Origin: Fistulifera solaris | Taxonomy: Eukaryota > Bacillariophyta > Bacillariophyceae > Naviculales > Stauroneidaceae | Direction: 5' to 3' | Length of the DNA: 64,000 bases | Assembly (NCBI GenBank): GCA_030295235.1 | Contig: AP026124.1 | Location: 62,001 to 126,000 of the forward strand | Shown here: one piece after another, positions 31,986-43,276 of the stretch | Numbering within the stretch: the stretch's first letter is position 1 | Layout of the letters: every line of letters starts with the position of its first letter | Program-made: the position numbers and the translations under genes | The notes under the pieces: model-generated | The model's database searches: none | Told to the model about the DNA's origin: nothing | Seen by the model: the letters and a program-made list of their open reading frames with translations, nothing else

Positions 31986-32096
31986 GGGTAAAACGAAGTT
32001 CGTGTTCGCTAGACGCTGATTGTTAGTACTGCTGTGCGTGCTTTCTTGTACCTTCAATGCATCTATTGCACACTTTTGTATAGTATCTTCGCTCAT
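31149..32096 (-). CDS. Unknown protein, possibly N-terminal part of the AP2 gene
   Basis: A 315-residue frame with a poly-Asn run (10 N from a TTG/CAA repeat), poly-Pro, a central structured stretch (DILLPFHSDRHAIWAGNQQL, then a leucine-rich helix region) and a Lys/Glu-rich coil. I do not recognise a domain with confidence. The central stretch is faintly reminiscent of the diatom DUF6824 (DILLGRGG...GN...F), but its key glycines are absent. The stop is immediately upstream of the AP2 start. A single-base deletion within 31155-31170 would fuse both into about 546 codons in phase. Given the many other breaks, that is plausible but unproven. Confidence 0.55.
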
Positions 32097-32464
32097 TGTA
32101 TTCGCTATTGTTAAATGTTGCGAGCGATGAATTTAATATTACAACAACAGTGATGAAGTGTCGTCGCCCTCCTTTCGTCATGCTCGACGGTGTGAGAAGG
32201 AAAGGAGAAATCCTTTCACGCTCTTTCACTGTCGTCTCACATGTGGGTGACGTCTATTCTGTAGCCCCAGGCGTATTATGAGTAAGGGTATTTCCAGTAA
32301 GCTTGTCGCTCCCCCCGCCCAGCTCGCAATAAAAACGCAGCAAGCGGTGCAACAACAAAAAACAAAACATCTGTCGTCATTTGCCTCTATAGTTCCTGTT
32401 TATTATCCATCCTTACCATTTTTCTGTCACTTCTTTCTGTTTTGCAATCACGAACAAAGACATC
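32097..32464. promoter_or_regulatory. Divergent spacer AP2 locus / HDAC
   Basis: 368 bp, with no repeated motif and no gene seen. A pyrimidine-rich stretch precedes the HDAC start. Confidence 0.45.
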
Positions 32465-33834
32465 ATGACGACGAAACAGCGTGTCAGCTATTTCTATCAT
32501 CCTACTTGTGTACGTTCAGTTGCATAAAGATCGTTCGAAACGAGAAATGAGCGTCCTCTTATTGAAACTGCGTCCTCGAATTGTTTTTCTTCCCTTTTAC
32601 TCACTCACAATCCACACGCACTCTTCGTTTGCAGCCACTGTTCTATTACGGCCCGTCGCATCCGATGAAACCGCATCGCATGAAATTAGCGCATCACTTA
32701 ATTCTCACTTACGGATTATACAAGGACATGGAATGTTACCGCCCGCATCCCGCCAGTGCCGGAGAAATGACACAATTTCATTCCGAGGAATACATTTCAT
32801 TCTTGTCGAAAGTATCTCCCGACAATTTACGACAATTCACGACCAGTATGCAGAAATTCAATGCCGGAGATACGACCGATTGCCCCGTTTTTGATGGGTT
32901 GTATGAATTCACGCAATTGTATACGGGCGCATCGCTCGATGGGGCCGTGCAATTGTGTCAGAATCAGACGGATATTGCCATTAACTGGTCTGGGGGACTG
33001 CATCATGCTAAAAAAGCGGAAGCCAGTGGCTTTTGTTACGTCAATGATATTGTCTTGGCCATTCTCGAATTGCTCAAAGTACATGCGCGTGTCTTGTACA
33101 TTGACATTGATGTTCATCATGGAGATGGGGTAGAAGAAGCATTCTATACCACCGATCGTGTCATGACTTTGTCGTTGCACAAATATGGTGATTTCTTCCC
33201 CGGGACGGGACACATTACTGATGTTGGGGCCAAGAAAGGTACAGGGTACAGTGTCAATGCACCCCTCAACAATGGTATTACCGATGATGCCTATTTCGAA
33301 GAGTTGTTCAAACCTATCATGGACAAAATTATGGATGTCTTTCGTCCTGGGGCTATTGTGTTGCAATGTGGAGCCGATTCTCTCGCACAAGATCGGTTGG
33401 GTTGTTTCAATTTGACCATCAAGGGTCACGCGGCCTGTGTCGCCTACGTCAAGTCGTTGGGTGTGCCACTTCTGGTTTTGGGAGGCGGGGGATACACGAT
33501 TCGCAATGTGGCCCGTTGTTGGGCCTACGAAACGGCTGTTTTGGTGAACAAGCCGGATGTTCCGAATGCCATTCCATACAATGATTACTACGAGTATTAT
33601 GCACCCGATTACGAGTTGCATTTAGGACAAGACCCGACGATAGAGAACCTGAATACACCGAAAATGTTAGAGAGCATTCGCGTGGATATTTTACAACAGT
33701 TGTCGGATTTGGAAGGGGCACCGAGTGTGGGGATGCAAGAAGTGCCGCCGTTGTTTCAACGAAGCGAATCATTGGATTCCGTGAAACGAGACCGTAAACC
33801 GCACGCGGCTGAGTTGTATGATTCGGTCGATTAA
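32465..33834 (+). CDS. HDAC: Class I histone deacetylase (Rpd3/HDAC1-3 type)
   Basis: Zinc-dependent deacetylase of histone tails, nuclear and usually in corepressor complexes. Exon 1 encodes 15 residues ([15 protein letters not shown]). A 125-nt intron (32510-32634, donor GTGTAC read as TGT|GTACGT) is followed by [17 protein letters not shown]. The catalytic elements are intact: the tandem His in SGGLHHAKK, zinc ligands in [15 protein letters not shown] and the second Asp in [13 protein letters not shown], and [14 protein letters not shown] with the loop before the transition-state Tyr. Length is 414 residues, normal for class I. The short acidic tail is less elaborate than in HDAC1/2. A SANT corepressor gene starts 3 kb away. 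Confidence 0.95.
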
Positions 33835-33959
33835 AAAAGAAGATAGGAAAATAGAAAATCATATTGACTAAACTGAGAATTTATCGTAGATCGTAGACTA
33901 CTAATGTCTTATCCCTAGAGTACCAATTGTGTAGTAAGGAATATGGATTGAAAGGATTT

Positions 33960-34778
33960 CTATTTTACTCGATAATTCGTTTCGCCGTTCGAACGAATGG
34001 CAGCGTTGTAAATCGATTGCCATTCGGCAAATGATCGACTATTCAAGATTATGGCATTGTTTCGTCCTATTTGTTGCGTCGCAACTGGCCCAGCTCTGTT
34101 CAATCGTTTGTGCCGAAACGATGGAAATGGAAGGATACGGGCTTCGTTTTTCAAACGCCAAGACGGGCTCGTCTTCCGCAAACATCCATTCGGGATGAAA
34201 CGGCGCCAGTGTAATATGATGTCGTAGTATAGGATTGTCATGATCGAAAAAGTCATCTTCCAAGTCGAGGAAGCGATTGTAGAAGTCGTCAAAAGGGAGA
34301 TTATTGCTGCCATTCATGTCGTTGAGCAGAATCACAAACGATATCGCTGTTTGTGGATCTTTCTGGGCTTGATGAAATTCGAGAGCTGCTAATTCAGTTG
34401 CTGCTTCCATATCATCGACCGACGTATCTGGGAGAACATAAAAGTGAATTGCGTGTTTCGTGTCGGTCGATAGCTTGGCCCAAGGACACAAATTGTGTTT
34501 TACCACAAAGTGACGACACCAATTCCATGTTTCTTGCACTTGTTGTGATAATGATAAGTGTGTTGCTGTTTCAATTATTGAGTTATCGAGTTCCCAATGA
34601 TTGTCCTTCCATAAGGAAACATCAAAGATCGGCGGATTGTTGGCAACAAAAGATCATCCTTGAATGTAGCGGTTCGAGTGATGCGTGTTCCTCGCCCTTG
34701 TTGAATGGGTATTATCATCCAGCTACGTGTCGCTTCAACGAATGTTGCTAATAGCAGAAAAATCAAAAACAGTCTCAT
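33960..34778 (-). CDS. DUF1415-family protein with signal peptide, two frame breaks
   Basis: DUF1415 proteins are small conserved proteins of unknown function, common in bacteria and algae. The N-terminus MRLFLIFLLLATFVEA is a signal peptide or first part of a plastid-type presequence. At 34649-34652 one base is missing; with it, the reading goes on as DDLFVANNPPIFDVSLWKD. The family core follows: VVKHNLCPWAK, then AISFVILLND, then HPEWMF and RSPYPSISIV. A second break, one base extra near 34090-34110, links to VATQQIGRNNAIIL and the stop at 33960. Net length is 819 nt (272 residues). The second break is less certain because the C-terminus is poorly conserved. Confidence 0.72.
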
Positions 34779-35322
34779 CTTGCGGGCTTGTTAGTTACTA
34801 CCAGTATGCAAGAAAGGAAACAACAACACTCGCGTTACCTGGTAGGGTAAAGAATACTAAAGAACCCCTACCAGTAGAGTTTGACAAGAAGGTGCAAAAT
34901 GAAATTATTTACTATAGGCCAAAATGTTGACAACCTTTTGGCGTGACTTGATGTCAGTCATGAGACACAACGAAGAATGAATCATCCTCCCATCTTGGTC
35001 GTTTGGTACCTATGACCTAGCCTGTGATACTCGCTATTTCGTTTACAGTGAACTGCTCATAATGCTCGACATTTTCAATATTCTGATCATTACTTTGCGT
35101 CGATATTCCTGTCGACGTTTTTCGTTCTCGCGACTCAGAGCTGCGATCCAATCCTATTGAGGAAGCGAAATAGTATAATGTAGTTTTCTCAATTGCACGA
35201 AGGATCATCCAGGAAACTAGAAGCCGAACGAGTGTGACTGCTTAAACTATATTTATTACTTAAATGGACTCTCGAGGTCCCTGTGCTCATAGTTCATAGA
35301 GGATTGTAGTCAACCATAGGCA
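34779..35322. promoter_or_regulatory. Spacer upstream of the DUF1415 gene
   Basis: 544 bp without a gene. It holds a one-mismatch TACCTGGTA (34836-34844) and a one-mismatch palindrome (34945-34959), 100 bp apart. Confidence 0.5.
34945..34959. repeat. GACTG-N5-CAGTC palindrome, one mismatch
   Basis: GACTT-N5-CAGTC followed by ATGA, the same flank as at 15703 and 42517. Confidence 0.45.
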
Positions 35323-36393
35323 CTAGATATTAATGCGAAATGAGTTGACAATGGCTTCTGCCGTTTCTCTTTCTATTCCTCCTGCTTCAAACTTGACCGC
35401 ATTCGTCGAAGTCATCATCATGTACACATCTCCCGTGGGCGTGACTTCGTAGGCATCCACCAAAGCTCGACGCTCTACCCGCAATCCATTTCCGGTGACA
35501 GTATAGTATTTGATTTGAAAGCGCCGCCGTGTAGCGCACATGTCATTTGGACACTCCGTCAATACCTTGCTTGACGTGACTTTGTATTCATCCACTTCAA
35601 CGCCTTGGCTTTTCACAATGACACCTTGAGGATCAAAGAGACTACTACCCATGAACTTCTTGTTGATCGTCGCCAATCGTTCTCCGTCGGGCAGTTTTGT
35701 GCGCAGTACATACAGACGATCTCCATTGCGCTGATCGACGTATGTAATACCACCTAGAAACTTGTCCAATTGCAACCAATCCGACGGAAATTCAAAGGAG
35801 ATGGACAGGGATCGCTGTTGTTGATTGCTCGGTGCAACTACTTGATCGTCGCAGTGAAATAAATTTCCCAGAGGACCAGTTCGCGTCAAACGCGGTGTCA
35901 AGCCGGGTGCCGCACGGTACGCCCAGGAAGCAATAGTTCCTTGTTCCTCGACAGCCGGAGAAGGACGGTTATTGCCGGGCACAAACGATGGTTGTGAACT
36001 GGCGGTCGATGAGGTGATTTCTTTGAGTTGATTGGCTCGTGACGCAGCCGAACCATCGTAAGCTTTCAGTTGCTCTTTCAATGTAGGATTTCCGCCTCCG
36101 CCGTCGGTTCGCAGTCCAGAGACGTCAATGCCGGCAGAAGCCGATTGTGCGGTTGTGATGGGAATGAGTAGAAATGCTGCCGAAACAAAGTTGCGACGAC
36201 TGCACAAGTCGGTCTCTTTTCTGTATTTAGATATCAAAAGAAGCTCTCGTTTGTTGTGTAGTGCATGATGTTGGAAGCATAAGGACGATTGTGAGAATTC
36301 ACTGGATGGATGTGAAAAACCGTGTGCCGACGGCGTGATGATCAGTAGGGTGAACCCAGCAAGGCGCGCCAGATTAAGCAATTCGGAAAGCAT
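35323..36393 (-). CDS. Thylakoid-lumen PsbP-domain protein
   Basis: A 356-residue intact frame. PsbP-like proteins assist photosystem II or its assembly in the thylakoid lumen. The N-terminus is tripartite, as expected for a diatom lumen protein. It has an ER-type signal (LLNLARLAGFTLLIITPSAHG) with a Phe just after the predicted cleavage (GF), in the manner of the ASAF motif; a transit stretch; then a twin-arginine signal SRRNFVSAAFLLIPITTAQSASA. The C-terminal PsbP fold spans about residues 195-356: SISFEFPSDWLQLDKFLGG, DRLYVLRTKLPDGE, and the closing ETAEAIVNSFRI. It is among the clearest evidence that the host has a complex plastid. Confidence 0.87.
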   Translation of the reverse strand: MLSELLNLARLAGFTLLIITPSAHGFSHPSSEFSQSSLCFQHHALHNKRELLLISKYRKETDLCSRRNFVSAAFLLIPITTAQSASAGIDVSGLRTDGGGGNPTLKEQLKAYDGSAASRANQLKEITSSTASSQPSFVPGNNRPSPAVEEQGTIASWAYRAAPGLTPRLTRTGPLGNLFHCDDQVVAPSNQQQRSLSISFEFPSDWLQLDKFLGGITYVDQRNGDRLYVLRTKLPDGERLATINKKFMGSSLFDPQGVIVKSQGVEVDEYKVTSSKVLTECPNDMCATRRRFQIKYYTVTGNGLRVERRALVDAYEVTPTGDVYMMMTSTNAVKFEAGGIERETAEAIVNSFRINI

Positions 36394-36806
36394 TTGGAAG
36401 AAAGTAAAAATAGTAAAACTATTATCTTGTTATTCCTTGGTATTGTAATGATGATGATTGACGTTTGTTATGGTTACCAGGTACAGTGAGAGAAAAAAGA
36501 GGCAGACCGTTTGTTCGACTGGAGATACGACGAAACGTTTTTTCTCCATCATACATCATACTCACCACATGGGATTCTCCGGATTCCCTCAGTCCCGGTT
36601 CCCGGTTACGTCTGATAGGCGTCCGTACAGAGCGCTACCGCATACCGCGGCGGCCAAAAAGAGGCACCGCACCGCGTTTTGTTTTTTATTATTGCACTGC
36701 AATAAGAATATCGTCTTCATGTTATAAAGAAACAGGACAATTAAGCGTTTGCAACTAATATTTATTTGTCCTGAGTCTTATTTTTGTTCAAATAACAAGA
36801 GAAATA
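36394..36806. promoter_or_regulatory. Divergent spacer PsbP / SANT corepressor
   Basis: 413 bp containing an exact TACCAGGTAC at 36475-36484 and no gene. Confidence 0.5.
36475..36484 (+). promoter_or_regulatory. TACCAGGTAC motif
   Basis: Exact copy in the PsbP/SANT divergent spacer, 82 bp upstream of the PsbP-protein start. Confidence 0.5.
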
Positions 36807-39800
36807 ATGTCGTGGCAACCAAACAACAACAGCAATAACAACAATAGCAATGATGGCTTTCCCGGTGGGCCGACGCGGCGATTTCCGGACTTTTCCGAAG
36901 AGGGTGAAATCGGAGAAGAAGAAGGAGAAATTGTCGTAGCTTCCAATAATCCTCCTCCGCCACCTCCTCCGGGAAATCCGAATACTCCCAATAGTTTGCA
37001 TCGCAGTATTAGTAACGCATCGGCGTCGGGTGCTCCGGTTCCGCCGTTTGCTCGTAGAGGACGGCGGCCCTCGTGGGGCGGTAATCCAGGTGGAGGTCTC
37101 GTCGGAAGCGGTAGAGGTATTGCTGGTAGAGGAGGGATACCACCGCCTTTTGCGGGACGCGGTAGAGCTATAGGCAATCGACATGGTTCATTCACGGGGT
37201 CGGTTCCTTCTTTAACTCCTCCACCGCCACAACAAGTTCGTAGTCAATCCTTTGCCGGCTTTCAAAGCAACGCCAGTGCAGCCAATCCAGGGATGATGCA
37301 CCGACGACCAACGGATCCCAGATTTCGAAGCGGCGAGTTGGGTGGAGCGACGGCCGCTTTGGCGCGTTCCGGCAGTTTCTCTCTGCAAGACACTAACGCG
37401 CCTGTGCTCACGTCGTCGTACAGTAGTTTGGCGGAACTGGCGAATCCGCATGCAGAAATGCTTTCCCGATCGACATCGGCAAGTGCTGTAGCCGAAACTC
37501 GGCCGCGTGAGCCGTCGTTTCATGATGAGGTCTTTTCCAGGAGTGTTGCGCCGCCACCGGCTGACACCTATCGTGCATTAGAGGGCGAGGCTCCCGATCG
37601 ATACACGTCCTTGTCAAACTCTCGTCACGAAGGAAACGCCTTTACTTCTCGAAACGCTTGGTCAGACGCGCCTCCTTTTCGTGAGCAGGAGGGACCGTAC
37701 CGAGAGCCCCCAGCGTTTCCTCGTCAACAAGGAGGGCCTTCTCGTGACGTTCACCCGTTCCGTGAACAAGGAGTACCTCCTCGGGATGGTCCTCCGTTTC
37801 GTGAAACGTCATTGCAAGAATCAAACGTGTGGCGAGGGAATGATGGTTCTGGTGATGCTGGCTTTGTCCCGCGTCAAATTCGGGATGGGCTCCCTCTGTC
37901 TCGGTCAATTTCCGAGCCAGTAGTGCCGCAACATGCGGAGTCTACCACCATTGGCAGTAACTTCCCGCGTCCTCCTCCTCCACCGCTCCCAGTTCAAGGC
38001 GGTGGATATCGTGGCTTTCGAAACGACTTTCGTGGGGAGCATCAATCCGACTTTCCTAGACGATCGCCGCCGCATCGTGGCCGACCCATGTTTGCAGGCA
38101 GAGGAGCTGGTCCTCCGCCCCCGAGCATTTCCCGAAACAGCTCGTTTGGTGCACCGCCACAGCCATTACAATCGGCACACCCTTTCACGGGAAGAAGACT
38201 GGATCCTCGTTTGCAAAGCGAAACTTCGAACAATGTCGACGCTTATTATCCCCCCTACGAGTACAGTAGACGAAGAAGGCGAAGTTTATGGCGATGTCTC
38301 CAGCAGCACCTCTCCGTTCCGAAAATCTTCCTTTCCATCGAATTCACAGTTGCCTTCCGAATCCTTTGGACGTGGCGATCAACCTTCTCAGAGTTCCACC
38401 GCAGGCTCGCCACAACCAAGGAAACCTGTTGTACTTACTCTTTTCCAACCTTCACCGGGCTCGTCGCTTTTACCTCCAGCTCCTTCTATTTCAGAAACTG
38501 TCGAAGAAGCTCCATTATTGACTACGACACTGGAAAATGATGAAGATGCAGACCGTGCCGAAAAAGTCGTGTTGTTTGTCAGCGAGCTTTTAAACAATAG
38601 CAATCGCAAATCGATTGACCCGGGAACTGTCAGCGAACTGCCAAAGAAACACTTGATCCTTCGAGCGGTCTCTTTGATGGACGGCAAGATGAAGAGTAAG
38701 CAAAGCGATGTAGAATCCAAGGAAACAGAACTAGAATTGCAGCTAAAGAAAAACGCAGAGCTTTTCGAGAAAGCTCGGAACGAAGCTGCCGCTGAAGCCG
38801 AACGGAAGAATAAGGAGCAGTTGCAATTTGATAAAGAGACTGACGATAAGGAAATTGCTGAGCTCGAAGCTGAACTTGAAACTATTATGATAGCTCGGAA
38901 AGAAGGTTTTGAACAAGAAGTCGCGGCGGAGGAAATCTTGCCCACAGCATCAACAATGGTGGATAGCATCCGCGCGAAACGGGAAGAGGAAATAAAACAG
39001 CAGATCAAGGTAGCTTCTGAGTCATTCGACAAGGATATTGAAAGCACTCGTTGTCAGCTTGATCAGCTCCAAGAGGAGCTGGCGAAGACTAAGGCTCAAC
39101 TCGCCGCTGCTGAGGTTGAACATGAGGAAAAGTCCAAGGTAGAAGACGCGAGGAGCAAACCCAAAGACACTCAACAGTCTCACCACCTGGTAACCAACAT
39201 CATTGCAGAGAATAGACGTCGTGCAGCAGAAGCCAATATATCTGTTTTTTCGGCGGTTGTTTCTGAGGATGAAAATCAGGTGGACAAACTAGCAATGTAT
39301 GGAGCGCTTGACGAGGCAAAAGATCCAAAATTTGGAAAGACTAGCGCAGAGTGGGCTACGCTGACGCAGCAAGTTAGCGGCTTAGCGGATGCTCTGTACC
39401 ACGAACCGGAAGAAACTCCGTTCTTTGCAAGAAACCAAGAGACGCATGCCGCAATGGAGCCCTTGGTAAAAGCGTTTGTTCGGGATACACAAACGCGCCT
39501 CACCAAACATTGGACAACGTTGGCCGAGGAATACGAATTTCGCTCCCGGGCTTATAAGAGGACACGTAAAGAAAACGAAAAGAAGGGAAAGCAGCGAAAT
39601 TCAATGATGGCAAGGACTTCAATCATCGCACGTACAGTGATGCCCATTCTTGAGTCGACTGGTTCTCCGGGAGCAGCCGCAGGTCGTACCTCTACTAATC
39701 CATATCGACGGGCCAGAAGAGGAAATGAAGTTCGATCTGAATATGAACAAGAGCAGATCATTGCTGAGATTGCGGCCAAAGAGGCAATGGAGAAACGAAT

Positions 39801-41549
39801 CGCGTTTGGCGGATGCAAAACCCCGAGGCAAATTGGGGCTGTTGAACGGCAGTTGACGGCTAACTTTTATAATACCTTCACCGCGCAAAAGGTGGATGTT
39901 GTGGAGCAAGAAAAGTTATGCGCTATGGAGAATATGTGGACCGACACCGAAAAGTGCATTTTTCTGGACAGATTTCTACAGCATCCGAAAGACTTTCGAA
40001 AGATTGCATCCTTTCTAAGGAACAAAACCACTCGTGATTGTATTAAGTTTTATTACGATTCAAAGCAAACGGTTTCCTACAAGGGGGCACTTAAAGAACA
40101 TATTATGCGAAGAAAGCGACGAGGAGAGTACCACGTGTGGGAGGCAACGATTCAGGCAGCTCTATCGGTTGGCGCTGTGGTGAAAGCGGGGACGGACGAA
40201 GAAAATCCCTTGGTATTCACCCTCCCTGAAAATGATTGCACCTACAATACTCGTGATTTACATCCTTTGAACCAGGAAGTGTTTGACTCGATGGAATTCA
40301 ATGAAGAAGAGGCTGCCAGATATCAAGCTAAACTAGACAAAGAGGCGAAGTCGAAAAAGTCAAAGAAACGTAAGGTACCCGATCTATTTTTACTAGAACC
40401 AGAACAGCGCAAGTATCTTCGACCCGATACGCCTGAACAAACTGTGGAAGAAAAGCCATTGAAGAAATCGTTGAGCAAAGCGAGCGTTGCTGAGTCGTTT
40501 CCCATTTCAATGACCGATGAGCAGCCGAGTCACGCCCGCAAATCCGCTTCTAAGAAATGGACCGCATCTGAAAAAAAATTTTCCTTGAGACAGTAGAGAA
40601 AAACGGTAGGAACTGGAAAGTTCTCGAAGATGCAATCGGAAGCAAATCAATTTCACAAATCAAAAACTACTACTACGATTGGAAGAAGGGTGGTAAGGAG
40701 AAGCCGGACAAGAGGGGTTCCAAATCCGACCAAACAGTTGATGGGAAAGTAGATGAATCGCAGACTGAAGATGGCGACATTGCGACTCCGGTACCGAAGA
40801 GAGCGGTATCAGCACAAACCAGTTCTCCCTTGCCAGACCAGCCTGAGCACAATGAGCATCTCGGTATTCCGATGCACCTGCAGCAGAATTCTCCTTTTTC
40901 GCAGCCCTCGGCCAACCTACCGTTTAATGCACACTCACTATCCGGTCTGTCACCAAGCTTTCAAATGCCAGGTGCTCCTGATATCTTAACACAGTTGCGT
41001 CAAATGCAACTTGAACGTTCTAGATCTCGTTCTGGAACGTCGTCTCCTGAATTGACTGCGGATGTATGGGCTCAAATTCAGCTGTTGCAGTCGCAGCAAC
41101 ATCAACTAAGTCGTGAAGATGCTTTTCGAGCACTTGTCCAGCAGCAGCAACATCATCAACAACAACAGCAACACTTGTCGGGTGTTCTTCCTTTCCTACA
41201 ACAACAGCAGCTTCAGCAGCATCCACACGGAGCCTCTATAAACGATTGGAACAACGACCAGCAGTTGCAAAGATTGATTCTTCAGAATATGAGGGGACTA
41301 GGTTTAGGCGGTGGAGGGGGGAACGGGGCACTTCATCAGCTGGCTTTGGCTGGGCTTTCTACTGGCTTGCCTGGTGTAACACATGCTCCTCAAGATCCAC
41401 AACAAGTTGCATTACAGCATCTCCTCGCCTTGCAACAGCAAAATCAAGCACGACCGGAACCATCTAATACCGACGCCTTAGCGCTTCTTGCAAGAGCTCT
41501 TTCAGAAGGAAGAAATAACTCTCACGATCCTGGAAACAATAATCCGTAA
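36807..41549 (+). CDS. Two-SANT corepressor (NCoR/SMRT/Snt1-like), two frame breaks
   Basis: A 1580-residue nuclear protein. The N-terminal third is disordered (Arg/Gly/Pro/Ser, repeated PFREQ segments). A coiled coil rich in Lys/Glu lies near residues 630-780. SANT1 (WTDTEKCIFLDRFLQHPKDF, then IASFLRNKTTRDCIKFYYDSK) is followed by a lysine-rich stretch. SANT2 (KKWTASEKK, then FLETVEKNGRNWKVLEDAIG, then IKNYYYDWKK) follows. The tail is Gln-rich. In NCoR/SMRT, SANT1 activates HDAC3 and SANT2 reads histone tails. At 38250-38255 one C is extra (YYPP then TSTVDEEGEVYG), and at 40571-40578 one A is missing inside SANT2. Together they keep the overall length divisible by three. A 43-nt intron is a less likely reading of the first break. 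Confidence 0.82.
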
Positions 41550-41590
41550 TAATACGCAAAAATAATAAGCGTAATCTCAGTATCTACTAG

Positions 41591-42394
41591 TTAGTTGAGA
41601 ATTTGGAGCTGGTCTCCAAGGGAAAGATGAGCCGATTCATCAATAGCCGCATATATTCCCAGAAAAGGCCCATGCTCGGGAAAGTATTCGGTCAAAAGCT
41701 TGGGAACGTCGATTATTGTGGCAGGATCGTTTGGATCCACGCTGACACCATCGCAGCGCACAGTCTTGCTCAGAACAGTGAGACGCAATTGGTTCTTGTT
41801 AGACACAAGTGTCTTTCCGATCCACGTAAATTCAGCCCACGCTGGTGCATTTTGAATCACAATGTTCGGACGAAAGCGTGAAGCATTCAAGAGGATGCCC
41901 GTCTTCTGTGAAACATCATCCACGGTGGCTTGATTGACAATGTGTACGACTCGGCTATCTTTCCGGTTTTTGATTCCAGAGCTCGTGTTACCGAAATGGA
42001 ATGTTTCTGACTGGATGCATTTTACTTTCTCGCCGGAGAGATTGCTCATGTAGGATGCTAATTTTTCGCGTCCATGCTCGGAAGTAAGGTCGATGGGTCC
42101 TAAAACGTACTCTTGGCTCTCCCGAGACATTAACTCTAACATTCCATCGTGATAGGAAGAATGTAAAGAAGCCAAGAGTCGAGGCTGAGTAAAAGCACAA
42201 AGAAAATTGTCTTTGTGTAGCCATTCTCCTTCCGGCCATTCTCTCGATGCTTTCAATAAGGCGTATCTTCGATCATCCGGAAAACGGCCTGACGACAAGT
42301 CCACGGATGTCAAAGGATCGCCCGACAATCCTTTGACGGCATAGCGATACAGTTCTGTGACTGAGAAGGCTTCGATGGGAGATAACATTATCAT
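41591..42394 (-). CDS. MOSC-domain protein (mARC/Moco-sulfurase C-terminal type)
   Basis: A 267-residue intact frame. It has the N-terminal beta-barrel domain (VTELYRYAVKGLSGDPL, the conserved YP-K-x-G entry) and the MOSC domain (SRVVHIVN, RFRPNIVIQNAPAWAEFTW, then TVRCDGVSVDPND). The cysteine in RCDGVSVDP lies where mARC-type proteins bind the molybdenum cofactor. No mitochondrial presequence or membrane anchor is visible at the chosen ATG, unlike animal mARC. It is probably a soluble sulfur-carrier or reductase component; the substrate is unknown. It is divergent from the kinase gene. Confidence 0.82.
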   Translation of the reverse strand: MIMLSPIEAFSVTELYRYAVKGLSGDPLTSVDLSSGRFPDDRRYALLKASREWPEGEWLHKDNFLCAFTQPRLLASLHSSYHDGMLELMSRESQEYVLGPIDLTSEHGREKLASYMSNLSGEKVKCIQSETFHFGNTSSGIKNRKDSRVVHIVNQATVDDVSQKTGILLNASRFRPNIVIQNAPAWAEFTWIGKTLVSNKNQLRLTVLSKTVRCDGVSVDPNDPATIIDVPKLLTEYFPEHGPFLGIYAAIDESAHLSLGDQLQILN

Positions 42395-43276
42395 TTATTT
42401 CATGGATGAATGAATAGTAGGAATGTGGTGGATGCCCCATCACGTGTGACGAATTTTGTTTCTTTTCAACGAGAAACTTTCACTATAGGCTTCAATTGTT
42501 GGTTGTAAGCAGCCACGACTGCATTTCAGTCATGAATTACAGTATCTGTCATCTGTCCCTGGATAAGGAAACGCACTGCTATGCTGCTTGGTACATTTGG
42601 CGTACGTGATAGTACACAATTTCCCGAACCTCCGGTACAAGGTACAAGTACCGGTACTGGTATTATTTATTCCCTGTGCCGACGTTCCGGCTCTTGACTC
42701 TTGACAAGCGCCGTAATGAGAAATGTTAAAACTAAAAGACTCCGGAGTCCGGAGTCGTCCTCCGGAATTTAAAGAAATAATTAGAATGAGAGTAATGCGT
42801 GTGATGAGTGATGAGTGATGAAATGAGCAGTGACGTATCACAAATGCAAGTTCAACCTTTCTCTTCCCACTTTGCACGCTTACTATCATCGAAAACAGCA
42901 TTCAGGGTTCTGGTTCTGGGAAAAGATTCTATCCTACGTAGTAAAATTAACACTTATTCTTTATTCTTCTTGGTTATTCCATCTGAATAGTAAATAGTAG
43001 CAATGATTTTTCATGCAGTATTCCCGAAAGACAACGAGCACACGGAAAATTTTCGATTGCTATCATCTTGATTGTACTAAACAGAAGAAGACGTTGGGGG
43101 GAGGCGGAGAAAAGAGCTCAGCTTTGCAGCTCGACCTCGCCCCTCCCGCAAGAGACGCGCGGGCCGAAAAATTATTACCGTTGCTCTGGTATTGACGTTG
43201 GCTTTTGTTATATTTTAAGTCCTATCGACTATCGACTATTGATAATTGTTGATTCGAAACTCACTTTTCGTTATCG
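42395..43276. promoter_or_regulatory. Divergent spacer MOSC / kinase
   Basis: 882 bp without a gene. It holds an exact GACTG-N5-CAGTC palindrome (42517-42531), a GTAC-rich island (42630-42662) and repeated CCGGAGT segments (42732-42762). Confidence 0.55.
42517..42531. repeat. GACTG-N5-CAGTC palindrome
   Basis: Exact. CACGACTGCATTTCAGTC (42514-42531) is identical, over 18 bp, to the reverse complement of the copy at 55399. Confidence 0.55.

Noticed and set aside
31149-32096. DUF6824 domain call
   Set aside because: The resemblance is limited to DILL and a later GN; the glycine-rich core is absent.
38265-38310. A 43-nt intron (GTACAG to CCAG) to explain the SANT-gene frame change
   Set aside because: Much shorter than the other introns here; one base extra in the C run at 38250-38255 explains it better and leaves coding sequence intact.
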